Assembly: GCA_023393095.1 (NCBI GenBank)
Contig: JAEWMT010000141.1
Coordinates: 1-64,000, forward strand
Direction: 5' to 3'
Origin: Bacillota bacterium
Lineage (GTDB): Bacteria; Bacillota; Clostridia; Lachnospirales; Lachnospiraceae
Length of the DNA: 64,000 nt
Shown: positions 41,780-50,650 of the stretch, piece by piece
Numbering within the stretch: position 1 is the stretch's first letter
How the letters are laid out: every line of letters starts with the position of its first letter
Position numbers and translations under genes: made by a program
The notes under the pieces: model-generated
The model's input: the letters and a program-made list of their open reading frames with translations, nothing else
Told to the model about the DNA's origin: nothing
Databases searched by the model: none

Positions 41780-42139
41780 ATGAAATTCTGTTGGACTACA
41801 CTGGTGGTAAAAGATTTGGAGGAATCTCTCACATTTTATAGAGAAGTTGTAGGGTTAAAAGAAAAAAGAAGAATGAAAGGGCCGGGAGTTGATATCGTAT
41901 TTCTGGGAGATGGGGAAACTGAGATTGAGTTAATGACCAGTCCAAAGCCGAGGGAAATCAATATGGGAGCTGATATCTCGCTGGGTTTTGAAGTGGTTTC
42001 GGTTGATGATAAGATTAAGGAACTTAAAGAAAAAGGAATCGCAATCCATAGTGGACCATTCCAACCGGCTCCTTCTGTGAAATTCTTTTATCTGCTAGAT
42101 CCCAATGGCTTGAAAATTCAGTTCGTAGAAAATCTTTAA
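41780..42139 (+). CDS. VOC-family (glyoxalase-like) protein
   Basis: The 119-residue product is a two-module VOC fold: TTLVVKDLEESLTFYREVVG at the start and FFYLLDPNGLKIQFVENL at the end, with the C-terminal glutamate metal ligand kept. The usual first histidine ligand is replaced (CWTTL) and the third is not obvious. It may therefore not bind metal like glyoxalase I. Substrate is unknown. AATATGGAGGTCAATT is the ribosome binding region. The SDR gene follows after 12 bases, suggesting one transcript. Confidence 0.85.
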   Translation: MKFCWTTLVVKDLEESLTFYREVVGLKEKRRMKGPGVDIVFLGDGETEIELMTSPKPREINMGADISLGFEVVSVDDKIKELKEKGIAIHSGPFQPAPSVKFFYLLDPNGLKIQFVENL

Positions 42140-42151
42140 GGAGTAAAATCT

Positions 42152-42856
42152 ATGGGATCACATAAAGTTGCCGTAGTTACAGGCGGTGCCAAGGGAATTG
42201 GTAGAGCAATCTGTGATGAGTTCAGGAATCAGGGTGTGGTTGTCTGTACGATCGATATTCTAGAAAATGATTACTTTGTAGGAGATATTGCAGAAGAAAG
42301 CGTGCTGATGGCTTTTGCAGACAAAGTGATTGCAGAGCATGGTAGAATAGATTATCTCATCAATAATGCCTGCTTGTCGAAGGGCGGTCTTAAAAGTTGC
42401 TCCTATGAAGATTTTAATTATGTATTGAAGGTGGGGGTAAGCGCTCCATTTTTGCTAGCAAAGCTTTTTATGGAGCATTTTAACGAAGGGGCAAGTATCG
42501 TTAATATTTCCTCTACCCGTCATATTATGAGTCAGTCTGATACTGAAAGTTATACCGCTGCAAAGGGCGGTATCACAGCTTTGACCCATGGGTTAGCGGC
42601 GACATTGGCGGAGAAAGTACGTGTAAATTGTATTTCTCCCGGCTGGATTGATACTACAAATTCAGAATTTAGTAAAGAAGATAATACCCAGCATCCCGCA
42701 GGGCGGGTCGGTATTCCTGCCGATATCGTGAATGCAGTGATGTTTTTATGTGATGAGAAAAACAGCTTTATTACAGGACAGAATATTACAGTGGATGGTG
42801 GAATGACGAAGCTAATGATATATCACAATGATAATGGCTGGAAATATGAAGGATGA
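42152..42856 (+). CDS. SDR-family oxidoreductase
   Basis: The 234-residue short-chain dehydrogenase has the cofactor motif TGGAKGIGRAI near residue 10 and NNACLS. The catalytic serine lies in VNISSTR, and Tyr-Lys in SYTAAKGG near residue 131. The end ITGQNITVDGGMTKL is typical. Substrate cannot be inferred. AAGGAGTAAAATCT precedes the ATG. It appears linked to the VOC gene upstream. Confidence 0.92.
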   Translation: MGSHKVAVVTGGAKGIGRAICDEFRNQGVVVCTIDILENDYFVGDIAEESVLMAFADKVIAEHGRIDYLINNACLSKGGLKSCSYEDFNYVLKVGVSAPFLLAKLFMEHFNEGASIVNISSTRHIMSQSDTESYTAAKGGITALTHGLAATLAEKVRVNCISPGWIDTTNSEFSKEDNTQHPAGRVGIPADIVNAVMFLCDEKNSFITGQNITVDGGMTKLMIYHNDNGWKYEG

Positions 42857-43061
42857 ACTAGTTACTATTGTTAAATGAAGTAGCTAAGTTATTCATTCCT
42901 AAGAAAGATAATCAGACGATAAAGAGTCAAAGCTAAATAACGTATCGTTTTTTATAACAAGAGTTTTGATCAGATATATACAAATTGCACAAAAAATCCG
43001 TCTTGAGCGGACATGTGAAAGCCACGCAAAATACTTTTTTAAAATTTTCTTGATATTTTAG

Positions 43062-43090
43062 TTGCAATATTGAAATTTATATATTACAAT
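43062..43090 (+). promoter_or_regulatory. Promoter of the aminotransferase gene
   Basis: TTGCAA (43062-43067) and TACAAT (43085-43090) are 17 bases apart, about 100 bases before the gene. The rest of 42857-43196 shows only a short TCCG/CGGA hairpin. Confidence 0.5.
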
Positions 43091-43196
43091 GATTAAAGAT
43101 TTCACGAGATTGTATACAAAGATACAATAAAGAAAGAGGAAACTAAGAGTATTGTTTTATCTGATACAATAATAATAACGAAGGACGGTGCGATAA

Positions 43197-44393
43197 ATGG
43201 CATTAACATTATCAAAAAAGGCTCAGGCGGTAAAGCCATCATCAACATTGGCTATTACAGCAAAAGCGAAAGAATTAAAGGAACAGGGAATTGATGTAGT
43301 AGGATTTGGAGCAGGTGAGCCTGATTTTAATACTCCGGACAATATTTGTGAAGCTGCAATCAAGGCAATACACAATGGATTTACAAAATATACTCCTGCA
43401 GATGGTACCTTAGAGTTAAAAAAAGCTGTTTGCGATAAATTCTTAAACTTTAATCATATTAAATATGAGCCCAGCCAGATTGTCGTAAGTAACGGAGGAA
43501 AGCATTCCTTAACAAATGTATTCCAGGCGATTTGCAATCCCGGAGATGAGGTAATCATTCCGACTCCTTACTGGTTAAGCTATCCGGAGATTGTCAAGCT
43601 TGCCGATGGTGTTCCGGTATTTGTAAGAGCAGATAAGGAACAGAACTATAAGGTAACCGCAGCTCAGATTGAAGCAGCTTGCACAGAGAAAACAAAGGCT
43701 TTAATCTTAAATTCACCGAGCAATCCTTCCGGTATGATTTATACCAGAGAAGAACTGGAGGCTATTGCTGAGGTAGCTGTAAGAAAGAATTTCTTTGTAG
43801 TATCCGATGAAATGTATGAGCATCTGATTTATGAGGGTGAAGCAATCAGCATCGCATCCTTAAATGATGAAATCTATCAGCGTACCATCACCTGCAGTGG
43901 TGTGGCAAAAAGCTATTCCATGACCGGCTGGAGAATTGGATTTACCGGTTCCTCCAAAGAGATTGCAAAGCTGATGGGAAGCGTTCAGAGCCATCAGACC
44001 TCTAATCCAAACTCCATCGCACAGAAGGCAGCTTACGAAGCTTTAGTAGGACCACAGGATTCCGTTCGTAACATGCATGCGGAATTCAATAAGAGAAGGG
44101 ACTATATGTATGAGAGAGTTTCTAATATGAAATTAGTTTCTTCCTTAAAGCCACAGGGTGCATTTTATCTGTTCGTGGATATCAGTAAGACGCTGGATAA
44201 GGAATACAACGGAACTAAAATCGGTGATGTAAATAAACTGGCGCAGATATTGATTGAGGATTATAATGTAGCTGTAATTCCTTGTGCTGATTTCGGTTTT
44301 GATGATCATATTAGACTGTCTTATGCAATTTCAATGGATCAGATTAAAAAGGGACTTGATAGGATTGAAGAGTTAGTGGAGAAGTTGGCTTAA
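43197..44393 (+). CDS. aspB: Class I aminotransferase, aspartate aminotransferase type
   Basis: The 398-residue PLP enzyme resembles the Bacillus-type aspartate aminotransferase (subgroup Ib). Key parts are GEPDFNTPDNI near residue 40, NSPSNPSGM near residue 172 and the PLP-lysine segment SGVAKSYSMTGWRIG near residue 235. The arginine-containing HIRLSYA lies near the C-terminus. It probably links glutamate and oxaloacetate, though phenylalanine or other acceptors are possible. GAAGGACGGTGC precedes the ATG. A terminator follows. Confidence 0.92.
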   Translation: MALTLSKKAQAVKPSSTLAITAKAKELKEQGIDVVGFGAGEPDFNTPDNICEAAIKAIHNGFTKYTPADGTLELKKAVCDKFLNFNHIKYEPSQIVVSNGGKHSLTNVFQAICNPGDEVIIPTPYWLSYPEIVKLADGVPVFVRADKEQNYKVTAAQIEAACTEKTKALILNSPSNPSGMIYTREELEAIAEVAVRKNFFVVSDEMYEHLIYEGEAISIASLNDEIYQRTITCSGVAKSYSMTGWRIGFTGSSKEIAKLMGSVQSHQTSNPNSIAQKAAYEALVGPQDSVRNMHAEFNKRRDYMYERVSNMKLVSSLKPQGAFYLFVDISKTLDKEYNGTKIGDVNKLAQILIEDYNVAVIPCADFGFDDHIRLSYAISMDQIKKGLDRIEELVEKLA

Positions 44394-44416
44394 TTATTAA
44401 TCATAAGAATATATAG

Positions 44417-44448
44417 CAAGAGCATCGTCATTATGGCGGTGCTTTTGT
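44417..44448 (+). terminator. Terminator after aspB
   Basis: CAAGAGCATCG and CGGTGCTTTTG pair over a short loop, with the T-run within the 3' arm. Confidence 0.65.
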
Positions 44449-44755
44449 TGTGTTTACCGATAATAAAATAACCAATAATATTATTAAATTATTGGCATTT
44501 AGTGGTATAATATGTTATTATTTTTTAGATAAAATAATATTTTAGTAAAAAATTATATCCAATATTTCAGAATACTCATGGGATTAATCTCAGAGTTATG
44601 ACAATAACTATTAGTGAAAAGATAATCAGTCCGCAATTTGTTGCATGTACAAGACATAATATAATTAAAGATATTATAAAAGCATAAATGATTTTTTTTA
44701 AAATTTGAAAATAAGACCAATACATAGGCAAATTTCAATTTCATAAGGAGATATT

Positions 44756-45139
44756 ATGATAGAATATAACAAAGAAGAATTAGAAAAGGCCATATTTTTA
44801 CTATCTAATATTATTGTTAAATGTGAAAAAATGCAACTGAAGTTTTTAGAGGGAACATCTCAATATTCACTTTTAAAAAACAGAATTAAAGCACTTTATA
44901 TTTCCAAGTCACTTATTTCGGGAGATGAATCAATAAATTATACTAGCAAAGAATTGAATGATGCACTACCCCCAGTGGTTTCAATTATAAATAAAACTAC
45001 AAAAGCACAAAGCAAATATGAAAAAGGAAGTCTACAATTCAATCGCTTTGAACCCACAATCCAAGCTATGCTAATTTCTAAAGCATACATCGAGAGTCAA
45101 ATAAACACTGGGTTGGCAAACTTTGAAAGGAAAATTTGA
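44756..45139 (+). CDS. Hypothetical protein with two tandem 50-residue repeats
   Basis: The 127-residue product is two copies of one helical unit. The first (residues 4-54) has EELEKAIFLLSNIIVKCEKM and RIKALYISKSLI. The second (residues 62-113) has KELNDALPPVVSIINKTTKA and TIQAMLISKAYI. Both also share a YEKG/FLEG-S-Q-(Y/F) turn. No family is recognised. AAGGAGATATT precedes the ATG. The last residues (about ANFERKI) read through a fragment of another gene (45123-45224), so the natural C-terminus may have been lost. Confidence 0.65.
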   Translation: MIEYNKEELEKAIFLLSNIIVKCEKMQLKFLEGTSQYSLLKNRIKALYISKSLISGDESINYTSKELNDALPPVVSIINKTTKAQSKYEKGSLQFNRFEPTIQAMLISKAYIESQINTGLANFERKI

Positions 45140-45224
45140 ATTAGATAACCTTGGTGAAGATTTGCTTTTTTTGCAGGCGAATTCATCCCCTACAATTAAG
45201 ATAGATATGCTTACAAAAATCTAA
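45123..45224 (+). pseudogene. Fragment of a PH-like membrane protein gene
   Basis: The frame encodes LKGKFELDNLGEDLLFLQAN, then SSPTIKID and a stop. It matches LKGNFELDNLGEAMLFVQAN and SSPTIRID of the gene at 46115 (residues about 206-235), with similar DNA identity. Only the 3' quarter of that gene is present here. Confidence 0.8.
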
Positions 45225-45341
45225 TTTATATGGGATTCTATAGCTTCCTATTATATTTATAAGCAGTTATTTTAAAAATGAAGTGAAATATGTTTTATCA
45301 TATAATTAAACAAACAAGAATTTATAAAAGGAGAATAAACT

Positions 45342-45716
45342 ATGAAACAAATCGAAAATTATAATGCGAACAAATATAGTAGTGATACATATTCTGAAAT
45401 TGAAAACGGAGTATTTGAAGTAAAAGAAGATGGTGAGAGTTTATATGTAACTTCACTATCTTTTGTTCAAGAACCAGAATTTGATGAGGGTGCTAATGCA
45501 AGTTATATAACACAATATCCTTTAGAAGATATACTCGATAAGTTCTATTGCCATATTTCGGATTTTTACGAAGAATTAAATACAGATGATTCTCAAAAAT
45601 GTTATCAAGAATTTGCAAGCCCTGATTTAGAGGATATTAGAAACCTACGTTCTATAATAGGAAAACACGTATATAACAAAGAAGTAGAGGAATATGTAGA
45701 ACTTATTATTGAATAA
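45342..45716 (+). CDS. Hypothetical acidic protein
   Basis: The 124-residue protein is strongly acidic with alternating strands and helices (EIENGVFEVKEDGESLYVTS, FYCHISDFYEELN, LRSIIGKHVYNKEVEEYVEL). The ATG follows AAAAGGAGAATAAACT. No family is recognised. Its size, charge and setting among immunity-type genes are compatible with an immunity protein, but nothing proves this. Confidence 0.6.
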   Translation: MKQIENYNANKYSSDTYSEIENGVFEVKEDGESLYVTSLSFVQEPEFDEGANASYITQYPLEDILDKFYCHISDFYEELNTDDSQKCYQEFASPDLEDIRNLRSIIGKHVYNKEVEEYVELIIE

Positions 45717-45823
45717 AGCAGTGAGGATTAAATTCCAATTTACCGAACAGTTTAAACTTCCAATATGTATATATTAAGCAGTTGCTATAATATCCGCTTA
45801 CCAAACAGCATTTACCACCTATA

Positions 45824-46009
45824 TTGATAATACTGATTACTAACCCCAAAAAAGGGTTAGTATATGCTTCCATTGTAATAACTATAGATATACTTTTATA
45901 TCTTTGGCTAAGAATTGATACTAAAAAAGTTTGCAACTTCGTAAAAACAGGAGATGAGGTTGAACTACCAGAAACTTGCAATTATATTGACACATTAATT
46001 AATACATAG
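45824..46009 (+). pseudogene. Possible small membrane protein or gene fragment
   Basis: A 61-codon frame from TTG 45824 has one hydrophobic stretch (LVYASIVITIDILLYLWL) and then KTGDEVELPETCNYIDT. No ribosome binding site is seen and no family recognised. It may be a relic of a longer membrane protein. Confidence 0.3.
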
Positions 46010-46114
46010 AATTTTTATTTATAGAGTTCAAATTATTCGTAGTTGTGACTAATCATAATAGAATAGCTAATCATTTTATTTTTTAAAAAAATTAATAATT
46101 AGGAGGAATTAACT

Positions 46115-46909
46115 ATGTCATTCCCAAATATTTCTTTCGCTGTTATATGTTGGCTATGCTCAATGGTTTTTGGGGGAATGGCATTTTGGGCATTCAAATG
46201 TAAAGAACCAATACATTTTTGGTCAGGAAGTACCGTAAGGCCAGAAGAAATAACTGACATTCCTGCGTATAACCGCGCGAATGGTTGGATGTGGACAATT
46301 TATACAATTAGTATGATTGTGACGGGTATATTGGCACTTTTCAATATCTTAATAGGTGTTATTTTGCTAGTAGTGATATGTGTCCCCGGTATTATTGTTT
46401 TAGTCGTCGTTTATAATCGGATTTATAAGAAATACAAAAATACATCAGCTACTTACAAAATTGATAGTTCTGCAACAAAGACGCCTAAAGCGGTTGTTAT
46501 TGCTATCGTTTTCTTTATAGGAATAGTCTTTGTTTTCGTAGGTTTTATGTTTTATTATGGATCAAGAGATCCGGTTGTAAATATTCGTGATAACGAGATA
46601 CAAATAAAAGCGATGTATGGATTAAATATTGAACTTTCTGATATTACCGATATCTCTCTTATAGATAAAAGCATGGCTGATATTGGTATTGGTAAAAGGA
46701 CTAACGGTTACGGCGGTAGTGGAGGCATTTTGAAAGGAAATTTTGAATTAGACAACCTCGGTGAAGCTATGCTCTTTGTGCAGGCGAATTCATCCCCTAC
46801 AATAAGGATAGATTGTATTAACAAGAAAGATATATTTATAAGCTTCCGTAATAGCGAAAACACAGAGCAACTATACCGGAAACTGATAGCAACCATACCG
46901 TTAAAATGA
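46115..46909 (+). CDS. Membrane protein with C-terminal PH-like (bPH) domain
   Basis: The 264-residue product has three N-terminal hydrophobic helices (about residues 8-27, 60-78, 80-100), a basic loop and a fourth helix (about 128-150). A globular C-terminal part of about 110 residues follows. That part (VNIRDNEIQIKAMYGLNIEL, DITDISLIDKS, a glycine-rich loop GYGGSGG) resembles bacterial PH-like domains. AGGAGGAATTAACT precedes the ATG. A 3' fragment of a close relative lies at 45123. Role unknown. Confidence 0.7.
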   Translation: MSFPNISFAVICWLCSMVFGGMAFWAFKCKEPIHFWSGSTVRPEEITDIPAYNRANGWMWTIYTISMIVTGILALFNILIGVILLVVICVPGIIVLVVVYNRIYKKYKNTSATYKIDSSATKTPKAVVIAIVFFIGIVFVFVGFMFYYGSRDPVVNIRDNEIQIKAMYGLNIELSDITDISLIDKSMADIGIGKRTNGYGGSGGILKGNFELDNLGEAMLFVQANSSPTIRIDCINKKDIFISFRNSENTEQLYRKLIATIPLK

Positions 46910-47033
46910 TATTTGTCTTTTGCATTTAATTCACATTATATGCGGTAAGCCATGAGATTCAATTGAACATTGCGGCTTAAGGCTGAAATAGACAGTAACT
47001 TGAAACTGACTTTTATAAATTGGAGGTAAAACT

Positions 47034-48233
47034 TTGGCAAAAAATCAAGCAAAGTGGCAAAAAAGTTTTTTAAAAAAAGTTTTTAATGAGAAAGCTAAAA
47101 ATCAAGAATTTGCCGATAGAGTTTTTGATGATTTAACATTACTGAATAGTAAAAATACATATTTACCTAATTCACTTTTCAAATTTTATAAAGCCACATC
47201 AGAAAATATTCTTGATTTAAAGAATAAGAGATTATGGTTGTCACATCCAAGTACCTTTAATGATCCATATGATTGTAAAATTGGTTACAATGAAATTGAA
47301 TATGAAAAATTGCAACTACTCGATGCAATCAAGAATAATGGATTAATAGGTGATTCTGGCGATAATATAATAACATTAAGTGAATACAATGAGTTAAACG
47401 ATTCTTGTGTAAACGGGGAAGAGTATTACTTGTACTCACATAAAGCGGCATACGATAGCGCTATTTATAAAATATTAGCAAATAAATCCAAAGAGTTTCA
47501 ATCCCAAATAAATATTCTAAGATATAATATAAGAAATGATGCAAAACAAAAAATGGATCATATTATACAAACCAATATTAGGGTAGCATGCTTTTCAGCA
47601 AATAGAAAACGTGACATATATTACTCAAGTCCTTATAATCACGAGAGTTTAAATAAAATTCAAATGTGGTCACATTATGCAGATAATCATAAGGGATATT
47701 GTGTTGAATATGATTTGTCACCATTAAAAAAAGATTTAATGATTAATTATACCTACGGTCAATTTTACTCAGAAACTGATCGAAAACAATATTTAGATGA
47801 AAGACTAAGTATTGTTGTTAAAGGGGGTCTTTTCCCAGTAATTTATACTTCAAACAGAATAAATCTACCATATAAAAAGTTAAAGGAATATAATAATAAT
47901 GATCCTGAAAAAATTACACGAATTCTTTATAATGCGTATATTACAAAATCTCCAGTTTGGGGCTATGAAAATGAATGGAGACTAATTATTGACGACAAGA
48001 TATCCAATTATTATTCAAACAAGATACCATTTCCTTATATAAAGACAATATACTTAGGGTGTAAGATGGAACAAAGTAATATTGATGAGCTTTTGAATAT
48101 TGCCGATGAGTTAGGGGTAGAGGCAAAAATTATGAACATGGAGAACAATAAGTTTGATATGTTTGGGTTACCTTCAAAATGGTATAACTTCGATAAACAC
48201 AGTAGATTATATAATAATCCATTCGCCAGGTAA
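47034..48233 (+). CDS. DUF2971-domain protein
   Basis: The 399-residue soluble protein carries a DUF2971 domain. Typical elements are LFKFYKATSENILDLKNKRL, WLSHPSTFNDPYD, QMWSHYADNHKGYCVEYDL, WGYENEWRL and TIYLGCKM. Family members are widespread and sporadic in bacterial accessory regions; the biochemical role is not established. The start is TTG 47034 after GGAGGTAAAACT. Nothing adjacent suggests a partner. Confidence 0.85.
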   Translation: MAKNQAKWQKSFLKKVFNEKAKNQEFADRVFDDLTLLNSKNTYLPNSLFKFYKATSENILDLKNKRLWLSHPSTFNDPYDCKIGYNEIEYEKLQLLDAIKNNGLIGDSGDNIITLSEYNELNDSCVNGEEYYLYSHKAAYDSAIYKILANKSKEFQSQINILRYNIRNDAKQKMDHIIQTNIRVACFSANRKRDIYYSSPYNHESLNKIQMWSHYADNHKGYCVEYDLSPLKKDLMINYTYGQFYSETDRKQYLDERLSIVVKGGLFPVIYTSNRINLPYKKLKEYNNNDPEKITRILYNAYITKSPVWGYENEWRLIIDDKISNYYSNKIPFPYIKTIYLGCKMEQSNIDELLNIADELGVEAKIMNMENNKFDMFGLPSKWYNFDKHSRLYNNPFAR

Positions 48234-48264
48234 GCGTGTTTTTAAGAAATAATGGGGGTTACAA

Positions 48265-48702
48265 ATGATATTACATTTCACACGTGACAGTGTTTGCATG
48301 GGCGATGATTGTTTTGATAATAGTCGGGATTATGATTTACCTGAACAAGCAAAATGGTCAGATATAATACCATTGATTAAAAAAGAGAATTTTCTAGCGT
48401 CTGTAGCTGGAAATAATGTTGTCTGGGTACTGACAAACAGTATGAATGAAGAAGTGCTCTCTTTTTTTACTTTCAAAGATTTAGTAATCAAAGCTACAAT
48501 GAAAGATACGATAAAAGAAATATGCAAAGGGGACAATACCTTACACTTTATATATTATTCATCCCCTCAAAAGCGTGGCAAATTCATATTTGATTTGTAC
48601 AAAGGAAATAAATACGAAATGTGGCATGATGGATGGTTAGATGAATACGAACACTGCCAAGTATCCGCTGAATTAGAAAAGACATGGAAAGACCAGAAGT
48701 GA
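48265..48702 (+). CDS. Hypothetical protein with FTRDSVCMGDD motif
   Basis: The 145-residue protein starts with ILHFTRDSVCMGDDCFDN, a motif found in a scattered group of small uncharacterized bacterial proteins. The middle has NNVVWVLTNS and FFTFKDLVIKATMKDTI; the end is rich in aromatic residues (YEMWHDGWLDEYEH). It begins 31 bases after the DUF2971 gene with GGGGG upstream. No function is assigned. An immunity role is possible by setting only. Confidence 0.6.
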   Translation: MILHFTRDSVCMGDDCFDNSRDYDLPEQAKWSDIIPLIKKENFLASVAGNNVVWVLTNSMNEEVLSFFTFKDLVIKATMKDTIKEICKGDNTLHFIYYSSPQKRGKFIFDLYKGNKYEMWHDGWLDEYEHCQVSAELEKTWKDQK

Positions 48703-48815
48703 TTTTATAACAACTTAAAGTAATTTCCCTTTATGTTTGTGAAGGAAAGCCTAGCAATTAGGCAAATTCCAATTTGTAGCTCGGTTTATAAATATTTGTC
48801 TAAGGAGTGGAAGAG

Positions 48816-49340
48816 TTGAAAAGCAAAAAACATTATATTTCAATTGCATTCGGAACAGTTTTTATTTTTTCGTTACTGATTTTTTTCGCTGCGCAAAGCA
48901 AACTTGATGGTTCTACCGTTGAAAGTAGAGAATTGAAATTGAACAAGCTAAGCAAAATAAACCGTAATGCTCATATTTGTTACGAAACTAATATTGATGA
49001 TTATATAGTAAGTGGGTATATTAGTTCAAATAACACGTATGGTCTTGCGATATTTGTACCAGTAGGAAATGGAAAGTATAGACTTCAAAGCAATTGTTTA
49101 AGAGAAAATAATGAATTAATCCATGATAGTGTTATTGTAAATCAAAAAAATTATGATTTGTTTTGGGCAAACAAAGCAAACTTAGATTATGCTGAAATAA
49201 CTTATACTGTTTCTAATAGGGCTCAGGAAACTTTAAAACTAGATGCAACAGATAATAAAATTATTTATTACAAGGCACCATCAAATGATTACTCAATTGA
49301 ATATGTTTTTGTTGATTCTAATGGAAATCGATATAAGTAA
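48816..49340 (+). CDS. Hypothetical membrane-anchored protein
   Basis: The 174-residue protein has a short basic N-terminus, one transmembrane helix (about residues 7-25, ISIAFGTVFIFSLLIFFAA) and an extracytoplasmic beta-rich domain with NAHICYETNIDDYIVSGYIS. TTG 48816 is eight bases after AAGGAG (48802-48807); the GTG at 48807 overlaps that site and is rejected. No family is recognised. Confidence 0.6.
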   Translation: MKSKKHYISIAFGTVFIFSLLIFFAAQSKLDGSTVESRELKLNKLSKINRNAHICYETNIDDYIVSGYISSNNTYGLAIFVPVGNGKYRLQSNCLRENNELIHDSVIVNQKNYDLFWANKANLDYAEITYTVSNRAQETLKLDATDNKIIYYKAPSNDYSIEYVFVDSNGNRYK

Positions 49341-49498
49341 AACGCTACGCAAATGAGCATTATACAAAGCACAACAACTTACAATTTGTGAGGAACTCTA
49401 AAATTCTCATTATATTAATTGAATTATTATCTATGGGAACAAAATACAATTAGGAAAAGGGGTAAGAATTATGGAAACAATACAACAGGGTTTCATAT

Positions 49499-50587
49499 AT
49501 GCCTTACACAAATAATTACTATCTTGACTTTGAAAATGGTAAACCAACGGGCTACATATTTACAGAAAAACAATACTACGACGAATATCAGGATTATATG
49601 ATGCAACAACAGATATTTGTTAAACCTTTAGAAATCAATGAAGAACAAAGGATGTTAATGTTTGGGGATTTGTATCGAAGCGGTTTTGAACTGCTTGTGA
49701 TAGATAACGGTCAGACTCATTTGGCTATGAGCTTGTTTGATGTTATTGATAAACCAGATTTTTCAGATGTTCCCGAGATAAATAGACCAATATTGAATCC
49801 TAGATTAGTTTGTGCTGCTAACCAGTTCTTTCAGGGGCTGAGTACTAAAAGAGTTAACCGTGATATGGAAGCAAATATGTTCAAGGAAATATATCATGCG
49901 AAATATCTTATGCCTTTGGATGCAAGTAAAATGAATATGGAGAAATCAAATGCAGAAAACGGAGAATGTGTTATAAAGGAAAAGAGTATTATTCAATTTC
50001 CATTAATAACGAATTCAGAAAATAAAAGCTTCTATCCGTTTTTTACTGACTGGAATGAATTCAGAAGATTTGATAAAGAGCAAAAGTTTAGTGGTAATAT
50101 TGCGACCTTTGATGATATCAAAAATTTTATTGATAAAGCTGATGGAATTTCTATTAATCCATATGGAGTAAATATTATTGTGACGAAAGATATGATTAAT
50201 GTTATTGAAAGTGCAGCAAAAGGCGTGCTTCAAAATACGGTGATAAAAGAACAGGTAGCAGAGAAGGATACAAAGGTTATGCTTGGAGAGCCGGCAGAGT
50301 ATCCTAGGGAGATGATTGATGCGATTTGTAAATATCTTAAAACCAACAAGAATGTTAATGCCGCATATCTGAGATTAATGGTTAAAGATAATGAGCAAAG
50401 TTATCTTATTGTTGTTGATTTCTCTGGTGATAAAAATGAAGTTTTTAGTGGCATAGCTAATGCAGGAGTTCCTTTTTCTAATGGTAAATATCTTGATTTT
50501 GTTCCCTTATCAAACAGTTTTGGAAAAGGTGCTGTCGAGAATGTAGAACCATTTTATAAGAAAAGGAAGTTTGGGATTTTTGGATAA
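49499..50587 (+). CDS. SseB-like protein with SseB N- and C-terminal domains
   Basis: The 362-residue protein has an SseB N-terminal domain (RPILNPRLVCAANQFFQG, IQFPLITNSENKSFYPFF, DGISINPYGVNIIV). An SseB C-terminal domain follows (VMLGEPAEYPREMIDAI, AAYLRLMVKDNEQSYLIVVD). SseB was named for serine sensitivity in Enterobacteria; in Firmicutes such proteins often sit with polymorphic toxin loci. ATG 49499 has only a CAGGG eight bases upstream. The better site (AAAAGGGG) serves an ATG at 49471 in a different frame, so a one-base indel near the start is possible. Confidence 0.75.
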   Translation: MPYTNNYYLDFENGKPTGYIFTEKQYYDEYQDYMMQQQIFVKPLEINEEQRMLMFGDLYRSGFELLVIDNGQTHLAMSLFDVIDKPDFSDVPEINRPILNPRLVCAANQFFQGLSTKRVNRDMEANMFKEIYHAKYLMPLDASKMNMEKSNAENGECVIKEKSIIQFPLITNSENKSFYPFFTDWNEFRRFDKEQKFSGNIATFDDIKNFIDKADGISINPYGVNIIVTKDMINVIESAAKGVLQNTVIKEQVAEKDTKVMLGEPAEYPREMIDAICKYLKTNKNVNAAYLRLMVKDNEQSYLIVVDFSGDKNEVFSGIANAGVPFSNGKYLDFVPLSNSFGKGAVENVEPFYKKRKFGIFG

Positions 50588-50650
50588 GTATATTAATGGG
50601 TTGGAGTTATTATAAACATTCAAAACGTATACCGAGGAGAAAATAATAAA

